Assembly (NCBI GenBank): GCA_035626155.1
Contig: DASPOF010000013.1
Span: forward strand, 1 to 13,327
Reading direction: 5' to 3'
Source of the DNA: DASPOF01 sp035626155
GTDB lineage: Bacteria > Desulfobacterota > Binatia > Binatales > Binataceae
DNA: 13,327 bases
Position numbers and translations under genes: made by a program. The notes beneath the pieces are model-generated. The model was given only the letters and a program-made list of their open reading frames with translations. It ran no database searches and was not told where the DNA came from. This document shows, piece after piece, positions 7,285 to 13,327 of this stretch. Position 1 is the first letter of the stretch. Each line of letters begins with the position of its first letter.

Positions 7285-8296
7285 CGGAGCCAAGGCCGGC
7301 GGCTCTCTCGAGCGCGCGAATGCGGCGCAGCAGTTCGGACAGGCGCGGCAACGCCGCCACGTAGCGGCGCCACTTGCGCACATCGACAGCCGGGATCCCT
7401 CCGACTATCGCCCCATCGGCGATATTGCCGTGAATTCCCGATTTTGCGACCACCATCACGCGGTCCCCGACCGTCGTGTGGTCGGCGGATCCCGCCTGTC
7501 CGCCGAACTGGCACCACTTGCCGATTTTCGTCGAGCCCGCGATTCCCACGTGCGCCGCCATGCGCGTGAACTCACCGATCTCGCAGTTGTGTCCGATGTG
7601 GACCTGGTCGTCGAGCTTGACCCCGCGATGGAGCACGGTTGCGCCCAGGGTCGCGCGGTCGATGGTCGAATGCGCGCCGATCTCCACGTCGTCCTCGATC
7701 ACGACGGTTCCGACCTGCGGCATTTTGACGAGATCGCCGGCGTGCTCGACGAAACCGAATCCATCGGCGCCGATGACGACGCCGTTGAGGAGCGTGACGC
7801 GGCTGCCGATCGTGGCGCCCTCGCGAATCGACACGTTGCTGTGGCAGGTGAAGTCGTCGCCGATCGTGGTGTTGGGGTAAATCGTGACGTGCGGATGAAT
7901 CGTCGCGTTGCGGCCGATCGAGACGCCTGCGCCGATCGTGGCATATGCGCCGATCGATGCGTTCGCACCGATCTTCGCATCGGGAGCGATTCGCGCACTC
8001 GGGTCAATTCCGGGCGCGGGCCGGTAAGGCGGAAAAAAGATTCCGATCACGCGCGCGAAATCGGCATACGGGTTGTTGCTCAGCAGCACCGGGCATTTGG
8101 CCGCCGATGCCAGGTCCGGCGCGACGATCGCCGCCGATGCGCTCGTGCTTTCGAGCATGGGCGCATAGCGCGCCGCCGCGACGAATATGATCGTTCCCGG
8201 AGCCGCGGCCTCGATCGGCGCCGGAGCGAAAATCTCGACGTCGCCGTCGCCGCGCAGTTCAAGTCCGAGTCTCGATGCGAGTTCCTTGAGTTTCAT
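7277..8296 (-). CDS. lpxD: UDP-3-O-acylglucosamine N-acyltransferase LpxD
   Basis: Third step of lipid A synthesis: transfers a 3-hydroxyacyl chain from acyl carrier protein to the 2-amino group of UDP-3-O-acyl-glucosamine, in the cytoplasm. The 339 residues are typical for the family. An N-terminal uridine-binding domain (about 1-100, with the LSNNPYADFARVIGIFFPP block) is followed by a left-handed beta-helix of hexapeptide repeats (about 100-290: IGANASIGAYATIGAGVSIG and so on) and a C-terminal helix (RRIRALERAAG). His236 in QVHIGHN corresponds to the catalytic His239 of E. coli LpxD and His273 in ADHTTVG to His276. It is transcribed after waaF (151-base gap holding a 60-base palindromic repeat) and overlaps the downstream small membrane gene by eight bases. 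The Shine-Dalgarno (GGTGAG) is weak. Confidence 0.97.
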   Translation of the reverse strand: MKLKELASRLGLELRGDGDVEIFAPAPIEAAAPGTIIFVAAARYAPMLESTSASAAIVAPDLASAAKCPVLLSNNPYADFARVIGIFFPPYRPAPGIDPSARIAPDAKIGANASIGAYATIGAGVSIGRNATIHPHVTIYPNTTIGDDFTCHSNVSIREGATIGSRVTLLNGVVIGADGFGFVEHAGDLVKMPQVGTVVIEDDVEIGAHSTIDRATLGATVLHRGVKLDDQVHIGHNCEIGEFTRMAAHVGIAGSTKIGKWCQFGGQAGSADHTTVGDRVMVVAKSGIHGNIADGAIVGGIPAVDVRKWRRYVAALPRLSELLRRIRALERAAGLGSDE

Positions 8297-8383
8297 GGGC
8301 TCACCGATGCGCTCTGGCGGCCGCGATGCGCCGCGCCGCAGACACGAGAATAATCGAAACCGCGCGGCGCTTGAACCGCCTAG

Positions 8384-8443
8384 CAGGCTGTTGAGACCGC
8401 AGGGTGGTCAAATTGCGATGCTCTCGCTTTTCTCACCAGCCTG
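8384..8443. repeat. 60-base palindromic element, copy A (downstream of waaF)
   Basis: Begins CAGGCTGTTGAGA (8384-8396) and ends TCTCACCAGCCTG (8431-8443), which pair at 12 of 13 positions. An inner hairpin GACCGC-AGG-GTGGTC sits at 8395-8409. It lies five bases outside the waaF stop codon, within the 151-base gap before lpxD, and is homologous to the element at 9559-9618 in reverse orientation (about 75% identity by hand alignment). As RNA from the minus strand it would fold strongly. Confidence 0.8.
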
Positions 8444-8447
8444 CCAG

Positions 8448-9545
8448 TCATCCGAGCGCGCCCAGCTCGCCCAGCGCGTCGGCCGGATCGCCGGGCTCGA
8501 TCCGCGTAAGGCACTCGTAATGGCCGAAACGGCAGGTGCGCTCGAGACATGGGCTGCACGGGAGGCGGAGCCAGATCACGCACGTGCGCGCGCCCAAAGG
8601 GGCGGTGCGCAGCGGGTTGGTCGAACCGAAGATCGCGACCGCCGGCCGCCCAAGCGCTCCCGCGACATGCATGCATCCGGAGTCGTTTCCCACGAATGCG
8701 TCCGCGATCGCGAGCGTCGCGACGAGCTCGCCGATGCTCGTCTCGCCTGCGGCGACGATCGCGCCGGCGCGCGCTAAGCCGGCGATCTGATCGCATTTCG
8801 CGCGCTCGCCCGGCGCGCCGACCAGCACGCACTCGGCGCCGTGGCGCTCGGCGAGAAGATCGATCATTGCCGCATAGCTGTGCGCGGGCCACTCTTTGGC
8901 GGGACCGAACGCGGCGGCCGGCGCAACCGCGATGAGCGGGCGGCCGGGACGGCGGCGGCGCGCATCCAGCCATCCGCGCATCTTCGCGACGTGCGGCGCG
9001 TGCGCCTCGATCGCGAAGTCGCCCGCATCGCCCTCTATGCCGAGCGTCGCGCGCACCATCGAGAGCCACCACTGCACCTGGTGACCCGTAATCGCCTCAG
9101 GCGGCGGACTCGCTCTCAGGGTGAGCATCGGCCCGCGCGCCTCTCCTGCGAAACCAGCGCGGCGCGGAATGCGCGCCGCCGCGGTCCACAGCGCCGACTC
9201 GAAGCTCGTCGGGAACAGGACCGCGAGGTCGAACTCCCGCGCGCGAATCGCGCCGACGATCCGGCTGCGATCGCCAAGCCCGCCCAGGCCGCGCCCGACC
9301 GAGTAGGGAATTACCTCGTCGAGCCAGCCGGCGCCGTCGAAGAAGCTTGAGAGTTCCTGCCTGATGAGAATCGCAAGATGCGCATCCGGCCACGCGCGCC
9401 GAATCGCGCGCAGCGCCGGCAGGCTCATCACGATGTCGCCGAGCCAGTTCGTTTCTTTGACCAGGATCCGCCGGGGCGCCGGGCTGAGCTTGAGCGCCTG
9501 CGCCGCGGCCGCCGAACCGGCTCGTGATGCGACCTGCGATTCCAC
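8448..9545 (-). CDS. waaF: ADP-heptose:LPS heptosyltransferase (WaaF-like, glycosyltransferase family 9)
   Basis: Transfers heptose from an ADP-heptose donor to the inner core of lipopolysaccharide at the cytoplasmic face of the inner membrane. The 365 residues carry the family marks: ILVKETNWLGDIVMSLPALRA near the N-terminus (family NWIGD-x-VMS-x-PAL), APAAAFGPAKEWP in the middle, VGNDSGCMHVAGALGRPAVAIFGST with the PLRTAPLG donor-site segment, and the C-terminal CSPCLERTCRFGHYECL cysteine cluster seen in WaaF proteins. The start is a GTG at 9545 giving an about 28-residue leader before the usual beginning, with no good ribosome site; a later non-ATG start is possible. Both ends of the gene are bordered by 60-base palindromic repeats. 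The next gene downstream is lpxD, consistent with an LPS assembly group; other heptose or sugar transfers within family 9 cannot be ruled out. Confidence 0.92.
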   Translation of the reverse strand: MESQVASRAGSAAAAQALKLSPAPRRILVKETNWLGDIVMSLPALRAIRRAWPDAHLAILIRQELSSFFDGAGWLDEVIPYSVGRGLGGLGDRSRIVGAIRAREFDLAVLFPTSFESALWTAAARIPRRAGFAGEARGPMLTLRASPPPEAITGHQVQWWLSMVRATLGIEGDAGDFAIEAHAPHVAKMRGWLDARRRRPGRPLIAVAPAAAFGPAKEWPAHSYAAMIDLLAERHGAECVLVGAPGERAKCDQIAGLARAGAIVAAGETSIGELVATLAIADAFVGNDSGCMHVAGALGRPAVAIFGSTNPLRTAPLGARTCVIWLRLPCSPCLERTCRFGHYECLTRIEPGDPADALGELGALG

Positions 9546-9558
9546 GGGTGAATCTTAG

Positions 9559-9618
9559 CAGGATGTTGAGAAAAACCTGATTCTCGCAGTTCGACCGCGC
9601 CGCGGTCTCAACATCCTG
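9559..9618. repeat. 60-base palindromic element, copy B (upstream of waaF)
   Basis: Terminal inverted repeats CAGGATGTTGAGA (9559-9571) and TCTCAACATCCTG (9606-9618) are perfect over 13 bases. Near the right end is a 15-base hairpin GACCGC-GCC-GCGGTC (9593-9607). It lies 14 bases outside the waaF start codon, within the divergent region shared with the aldehyde dehydrogenase gene, and is in opposite orientation to copy A. Confidence 0.85.
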
Positions 9619-9667
9619 ATCCTGTACGAAAGATGAAACCGCGCCCGCGCGAACCCGCCGCGCCCTT

Positions 9668-9697
9668 TTGCGCTTCATGAAGTGGGTGCTGTAATTA
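9668..9697 (+). promoter_or_regulatory. Possible sigma-70-type promoter for the aldehyde dehydrogenase gene
   Basis: TTGCGC (9668-9673) and TAATTA (9692-9697) are spaced by 18 bases about 87 bases ahead of the start codon, in the least G+C-rich part of this divergent region. An 8-base palindrome TTCATGAA (9674-9681) lies in the spacer and could bind a regulator. Sequence resemblance only. Confidence 0.3.
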
Positions 9698-9746
9698 GGA
9701 GCCGATGGCAAGCAGAGCGTAAGCGATCTCAATGGCCCGGGCCTGT

Positions 9747-9773
9747 CTCCTGAGTTTCAGGACGATCCAGGAG
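9747..9773 (+). promoter_or_regulatory. Two competing hairpins at the aldehyde dehydrogenase ribosome site
   Basis: TCCTGA-GTT-TCAGGA (9748-9762) is a perfect 6-bp hairpin or dyad. The same left arm, as CTCCTG (9747-9752), can instead pair with CAGGAG (9768-9773), which contains the AGGAG ribosome site ten bases before the ATG at 9784. The two pairings exclude each other. It may also simply be a DNA operator. Confidence 0.4.
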
Positions 9774-9783
9774 TTTGCTGACG

Positions 9784-11217
9784 ATGCGTTATGAACATTT
9801 CATCGGAGGCGCTTTCACCGCCCCCGCCGGCGGACATTACTTCGAATCGATCGATCCCGCACGCAATGAGAAGGCCGCCGAGATCGCGCGCGGCGATGCG
9901 CGCGACATCGACGCTGCCGTGCGCGCGGCCAACGCCGCTTTCCCGGCCTGGCGCGACAGCAAGCCGATCGTGCGCGGACGCATCCTGTTCGAGATATCGC
10001 GCCGGCTGCGCGGCGAAAGCGAAAAGCTCGCGCGCCTTGAGACCCTGGAAAACGGAAAGCCGCTGGGACAGTCGCGCGCCGACGTCGAGATCGCGGCGCA
10101 ATATTTCGAGTTCTATGCGGGACTGGTCAATCTCTTCAAAGGCGAGACCATCGATCTCGGCGGCGGCTATCATTCCTATACAAGGCGCGAGCCATTCGGC
10201 GTAGTCGGCGTGATCCTGCCGTGGAACGCGCCGATCAACCAGGCCGGCCGCGGCATCGCGCCCGCGCTCGCAGTTGGCAATGTCGTGGTCGCCAAGCCCT
10301 CCGAGTTCACTTCCACCACCACGCTGGAGCTGGCGAGGATCGCGCTCGCGAGCGGGATTCCGAGGGGCGTCCTCAACGTCGTGACCGGCACCGGCCCCGA
10401 GGCGGGTACGGCGCTCGTCTCGCATCCCGGCGTGCGGAAGGTCGCCTTCACCGGATCGGTGCGGGCGGCGCGAGAAATCGGGAAAATCGCCGCCGAGCGG
10501 ATCATACCGCTCACCCTCGAACTGGGCGGCAAGTCGCCCGACATCATCTTCGCCGACGCCGACCTCGCCGCCGCGATACCGGGAGCACTGGGCGCGATGT
10601 GCGCCAACGCGGGGCAGATATGCAGCCTCGGCTCGCGCATCCTGGTCGAGGATTCGATTCACGACACGGTGGTCGCGGGGCTCAAGGAGGGACTCGCGAA
10701 AATCAGCATCGGCCCGGGAACGGAAAACGTCTCGATGGGCCCGGTCTCGACCGCCGCGCAATACCAGAAGGTGCAGGACTACTATCGGCTCGCGCGCGAG
10801 GAGGGCGCCAGCGTCGCGGCCGGCGGCGATTTGCCGTCCGATCCGAAACTGCGCGAGCGCGGATTTTTCGTATCGCCAACGCTGTACACCAACGTGCGCC
10901 CCGAGATGCGGATCGCGCGCGAGGAAATTTTCGGACCGGTCGGCGTCGTAATCAGGTTCAAGGACGAGGAAGAAGCGATCCAAATCGCGAACGGCGTCGA
11001 CTACGGCCTGGTCGCCGGAATCTGGACGCGCGATCTCGCCCGCGCCCATCGGGTCGCCGCGCGGCTGGAGGCGGGTCAGGTCTTCGTCAACGAGTATTTC
11101 GCCGGCGGAGTGGAAACCCCGTTCGGCGGCTACAAGCTGAGCGGCTACGGCCGCGAGAAAGGAATCGAAGCGCTCCATCATTACACCCAGCTCAAGTGCG
11201 TGACGATCAAGCTGTGA
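9784..11217 (+). CDS. NAD(P)-dependent aldehyde dehydrogenase
   Basis: Oxidises an aldehyde to the carboxylic acid with NAD(P)+ in the cytoplasm; ALDH superfamily, 477 residues, full length. Active-site residues are visible: Asn148 in PWNAP, Glu246 in LELGGKSP, Cys280 in NAGQICSLGSR, plus the cofactor motif FTGSVRAAREIG and the EEIFGPV and PFGGYKLSGYGREKG blocks near the C-terminus. The subfamily resembles the broad betaine-aldehyde/aromatic-aldehyde group, but the substrate is not readable. Start: ATG 9784 with AGGAG ten bases before it; an in-frame TTG at 9775 would lie only one base from that site. It is a single-gene transcript, divergent from waaF and convergent with the thiolase operon. 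The nearby acyl-CoA genes suggest, without proof, oxidation of a fatty or hydrocarbon-derived aldehyde. Confidence 0.95.
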   Translation: MRYEHFIGGAFTAPAGGHYFESIDPARNEKAAEIARGDARDIDAAVRAANAAFPAWRDSKPIVRGRILFEISRRLRGESEKLARLETLENGKPLGQSRADVEIAAQYFEFYAGLVNLFKGETIDLGGGYHSYTRREPFGVVGVILPWNAPINQAGRGIAPALAVGNVVVAKPSEFTSTTTLELARIALASGIPRGVLNVVTGTGPEAGTALVSHPGVRKVAFTGSVRAAREIGKIAAERIIPLTLELGGKSPDIIFADADLAAAIPGALGAMCANAGQICSLGSRILVEDSIHDTVVAGLKEGLAKISIGPGTENVSMGPVSTAAQYQKVQDYYRLAREEGASVAAGGDLPSDPKLRERGFFVSPTLYTNVRPEMRIAREEIFGPVGVVIRFKDEEEAIQIANGVDYGLVAGIWTRDLARAHRVAARLEAGQVFVNEYFAGGVETPFGGYKLSGYGREKGIEALHHYTQLKCVTIKL

Positions 11218-11237
11218 AGCCGAACCCGGTCGCCTCG

Positions 11238-11254
11238 CAGGATGTTGAGACCGC
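11238..11254 (+). repeat. Single end of the 60-base repeat family, copy C
   Basis: CAGGATGTTGAGACCGC is identical over 17 bases to one end of copy B (reverse strand, 9602-9618) and 16 of 17 to copy A, but the expected opposite arm about 60 bases on is absent. It begins 20 bases after the aldehyde dehydrogenase stop codon. Confidence 0.75.
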
Positions 11255-11256
11255 AG

Positions 11257-11286
11257 TGTCGCGCGATCGTCATCGAGCGCGCGACA
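11257..11286 (+). terminator. Hairpin after the aldehyde dehydrogenase gene
   Basis: TGTCGCGCG (11257-11265) pairs perfectly with CGCGCGACA (11278-11286) around a 12-base loop, 39 bases after the stop codon. A T-run does not follow, so it is a structure-only candidate for transcript end or 3' protection. Confidence 0.4.
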
Positions 11287-11310
11287 TATGATTCTGAAAA
11301 GACCGAACGA

Positions 11311-11403
11311 GGATCCGGGATTCCTCGCGCGCCAGCCAACTCAGACGCGCGGGAATGACAGGAGAAGGATCCGGGATTCTGCGCGAGGCGCGCGTGGAAT
11401 GAC
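11311..11403. repeat. Two copies of a GGATCCGGGATTC ... GGAATGAC repeat
   Basis: Copy one runs 11311-11359 and copy two 11367-11403. Each starts with GGATCCGGGATTC and ends with GGAATGAC, with a variable CGCG-rich middle (about 28 and 16 bases) able to self-pair. The 434-base stretch 11218-11651 has no believable gene: it holds the repeat end at 11238, the hairpin at 11257-11286, these two copies, about 190 bases in which I see nothing beyond an A7 run near 11406 and a T6 run near 11494, and the terminator of the thiolase operon. The pattern resembles dispersed intergenic repeats common in large environmental genomes. Confidence 0.65.
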
Positions 11404-11593
11404 GCCAAAAAAAGAGCTGCGCACCGAATAACAAAGGTCGCGCCGGCGAGGATGCCCGCGCATCTTTCGACGGCCACGGCGGCCCGCCCTACTATTTTTT
11501 CAAACATTCAGCCGACGCGAACGCGCACACCGCGCGCGGCGTCGTCGCTTGCAAAGCACGCCGGCTGGCCGCCGCTCCGGCGCCGATCGCGCA

Positions 11594-11627
11594 AATGAAA
11601 AGCGGCGGACCGCAAGCGGACCGCCGC
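11594..11627 (-). terminator. Intrinsic terminator of the thiolase / hydroxyacyl-CoA dehydrogenase operon
   Basis: Read on the minus strand, GCGGCGG-x-CCGC-type arms at 11616-11627 and 11602-11613 form an 11-bp G+C stem with a single mismatch and tiny loop, followed at once by TTTTCATTT (11601-11593). It starts 25 bases past the thiolase stop codon. Confidence 0.75.
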
Positions 11628-11651
11628 ATCATCGCTCGAAGCCTCGCGCGC

Positions 11652-12887
11652 TTACTTCCCGACCACGAACGCGCAGCTCGTCGTTCCGCTTCCCCCGATA
11701 TTCAGCATCCCGAACTTCTGCGCGCCTTCGACCTGGTACTCGCCCGCCTGTCCGGTGACCTGCCGCCAGCAATCGAGCATCTGGCGCACTCCGGTTGCGC
11801 CCACCGGATGGCCCGCGCCGATGAGGCCGCCGCTCGGATTGATCGGGCACCTGCCGCCCATCTCGATGACGCCCTCTTCGATCGCCTTCCACGACTCGCC
11901 CGGAGCGGTGAGGCCGAAATGGTCGATCGCCATGTACTCGGAAGTCGTGAAGCAATCGTGCGTCTCGATTCCCGAGACTTCCGCGACCGACGCGATCCCG
12001 GCGCGCCGGAACGCGTCGAGAATCGCCTGGCGCGTGTGCGGCAGCACGTAGGGATTGTCCTTGCTCTCGGCGACCTTGGTTGAGAATTCGATCGGCGCCG
12101 TGTGATGGCCCCATCCGAGAATTCGCGGAATCTCGCCAAGCTGCCTGCGATTGCGCCGCGCCCACTCGCTTGCGAACTTCGGCGATGCGAGAAATATCGC
12201 GACCGCGCCGTCGGTGACCTGCGAGCAATCGCTCACCTTGATTCGCCCGCCGATAACCGTGTTGAACTTCGATGCCTGCTGGGCGTGGCTCTCGCTCATG
12301 AACCAGTTGCGGGTCTGCGCGTTCGGGTTGCGCTTGGCGTTGGAGTAGTTGACCGCGGAGATGTGCGCGAGATGCTCGTCCTTCAGGCCGAAGCGCCGGT
12401 CGTACTCATCCCCGAGCCGGCCGAACAGCTTGGGGAACGGGAATTCGATTCCCTTGGCCTCGCGCTCGTACCACGCGGCGGTGCCGAGGTAGTCGCCGCC
12501 GGTCGCGGGGTCGACGGTCTTCATCTGCTCGACGCCGAGCACGCAGGCGAGATCGTAGCGGCCCGCCTCGACCTCCGCCGATGCGGCGAGAATCGCGATC
12601 GACCCCGATGCGCACGCGGCCTCGTGGCGCGAGGTCGGCATCCCGGAGAACGCCGGGTCGATCTCGACGAAGAATGCGCCGACGTGTCCCTGCTTGGCGT
12701 AGAGCTCGGCTGCGAAATTGCCGACGTGCGCGCACTCGATCTCGCGCGGCTCGATCCCGGTTGCGTCCATCGCGCCGACCGCCGCCTCGCACATCATCGC
12801 AACGAAGTGTTTTCCTTCCTTCGACCAGTTGCGGGCGAAGTCGGTCTGCGCCCCGCCCAGGACGTACACTTGCGCCGGCTTTTCCAT
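11652..12887 (-). CDS. SCP2/SCP-x-type thiolase (acetyl-CoA acetyltransferase family)
   Basis: Thiolase-fold enzyme that cleaves 3-ketoacyl-CoA with CoA, or condenses acyl-CoAs, in the cytoplasm. The 411 residues are full length. Nucleophile Cys92 sits in EAACASGS; His310-Asp-Cys312-Phe forms the HDCF motif that marks the SCP2-thiolase branch; His360 lies in GAGHPVGATG. The classical second cysteine motif (CxG) near the C-terminus is missing, the region reading NIGGSGTTSCAFVVG; in SCP2 thiolases the HDCF cysteine is taken to supply that acid/base role. The ATG has AAGGAGG six bases upstream. The stop codon of the dehydrogenase gene is only 12 bases before this start, so the two are one operon, ending at the terminator at 11594-11627. 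Substrate chain length is unknown. Confidence 0.93.
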   Translation of the reverse strand: MEKPAQVYVLGGAQTDFARNWSKEGKHFVAMMCEAAVGAMDATGIEPREIECAHVGNFAAELYAKQGHVGAFFVEIDPAFSGMPTSRHEAACASGSIAILAASAEVEAGRYDLACVLGVEQMKTVDPATGGDYLGTAAWYEREAKGIEFPFPKLFGRLGDEYDRRFGLKDEHLAHISAVNYSNAKRNPNAQTRNWFMSESHAQQASKFNTVIGGRIKVSDCSQVTDGAVAIFLASPKFASEWARRNRRQLGEIPRILGWGHHTAPIEFSTKVAESKDNPYVLPHTRQAILDAFRRAGIASVAEVSGIETHDCFTTSEYMAIDHFGLTAPGESWKAIEEGVIEMGGRCPINPSGGLIGAGHPVGATGVRQMLDCWRQVTGQAGEYQVEGAQKFGMLNIGGSGTTSCAFVVGK

Positions 12888-12899
12888 CGCAGCCTCCTT

Positions 12900-13327
12900 C
12901 TATCCGACGAACGTGCGGCCGTACTCGAGGATGCCGCCCTTGAAAATTTTGGCATCGCTGCGCGCCGCGTGCTCGACCGCGGGCGGCACCACGAGCTTGA
13001 GCTTCTCGAGCATGGCGGCCGTGTTGCGCGCGCCCAACAGATCGACGATCGCACACGGCGGCGCCCAATTGAAGCCGTAGCTCATGATCGTATCGACGTC
13101 TGTGGGCGACTCCGCCACTTCATCCACCCGGTTGAGCGCGTAGCTCACGTATCCGAGCACGACGCGGCGGCAAAGCTCGGCGTCCGCTCCAGGAGCCTCC
13201 GCGAGCACCTTCATCGCTTCGCTGTATCGGGCGACGCGATGGAGCTGCTTCATCTTCTCCACGAACTCGATCGGCTCGGGGCGCTTGAGCGGTTCGTGGT
13301 TGCCGGTCTTCGGATCGACCACGAACG
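12900..13327 (-). CDS. 3-hydroxyacyl-CoA dehydrogenase, C-terminal part (5' end beyond window)
   Basis: Only the last 142 or so residues are inside the window; the frame remains open at the edge (Phe-Val-Val-Asp-Pro-Lys-Thr-Gly), so the GTG at 13322 is not a start. The segment has the helical 3HCDH C-terminal domain: CRRVVLGYVSYALNRVDEV followed by DVDTIMSYGFNWAPPCAIVDLLG, where family members carry a D-x-D-x-A-M-x-x-GF-x-W pattern. Known members oxidise 3-hydroxyacyl-CoA to 3-ketoacyl-CoA with NAD+, the step just before thiolysis, which agrees with the thiolase directly downstream. The length still to come upstream will decide whether this is a stand-alone dehydrogenase or a multidomain hydratase/dehydrogenase such as the FadB or FadN types; the protein ends with this domain (EYGRTFVG). 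Confidence 0.85.
   Translation of the reverse strand, partial: FVVDPKTGNHEPLKRPEPIEFVEKMKQLHRVARYSEAMKVLAEAPGADAELCRRVVLGYVSYALNRVDEVAESPTDVDTIMSYGFNWAPPCAIVDLLGARNTAAMLEKLKLVVPPAVEHAARSDAKIFKGGILEYGRTFVG

Noticed and set aside
9559..9618. Copy B palindrome as an ordinary intrinsic terminator
   Set aside because: It lies between two divergent gene starts, where no transcript should end, lacks a T-run, and has a homologous copy elsewhere, so a repeat element explains it better.
9757..11181. Long minus-strand open frame opposite the aldehyde dehydrogenase
   Set aside because: Antisense shadow of a gene whose catalytic residues are all present; composition of the translation (Arg, Asp, His rich) is typical of a shadow.
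11311..11403. Short CRISPR-like array
   Set aside because: Only two copies, imperfect and of unequal length with self-pairing centres, a 7-base gap and no cas gene in the window.
11181..11507. Possible 108-residue minus-strand gene in the intergenic stretch
   Set aside because: It reads through the repeats at 11311-11403 and into the 3' end of the aldehyde dehydrogenase gene, has no ribosome site before its ATG, and gives the low-information translation expected from repeats.

Overview
The window reads as a high-GC chromosome segment of an uncultivated-type Gram-negative bacterium. Two outer-membrane lipopolysaccharide genes (an LpxD acyltransferase and a WaaF-type heptosyltransferase) show the Gram-negative envelope. 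The mixture of beta-oxidation genes, an AMP-phosphorylase-like enzyme and a secreted NHL-type propeller would fit a deltaproteobacterial, Binatota or Acidobacteria-like lineage, but there is no rRNA or other marker gene here, so that placement is only a guess.

Layout. Positions 1-2860 (+) hold a nearly complete MBL/beta-CASP protein followed, with overlapping or almost touching reading frames, by an AMP/thymidine phosphorylase-family enzyme. Positions 2943-5054 (+) hold a secreted repeat protein, visibly poorer in G+C than its neighbours, whose repeats count to about twelve propeller blades. Positions 5180-5614 (+) hold a mechanosensitive channel MscL with a C-terminal zinc ribbon. From 5661 to 9545 the genes are on the minus strand, transcribed in the order waaF, lpxD, a small single-span membrane protein, then a class-III PLP aminotransferase. 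A NAD(P)-dependent aldehyde dehydrogenase (9784-11217, +) is divergent from waaF. After a 434-base gene-free stretch full of hairpins and repeats come, on the minus strand, an SCP2-type thiolase and the C-terminal end of a 3-hydroxyacyl-CoA dehydrogenase, cut by the right edge; these two form a fatty-acid or acyl-CoA degradation operon ending at a convincing intrinsic terminator.

How they work together. Three loose functional groups are visible: nucleic-acid and nucleotide turnover (left), envelope (MscL, LpxD, WaaF, possibly the small membrane protein), and aldehyde/acyl-CoA catabolism (right). Nothing resembles a defence island, prophage, CRISPR array or biosynthetic cluster, and I do not claim a new system. 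The most distinctive non-coding signal is a pair of 60-base palindromic elements, about three-quarters identical to each other, that sit in opposite orientation immediately on either side of waaF, with a further matching end downstream of the aldehyde dehydrogenase. They look like a dispersed structured repeat family.
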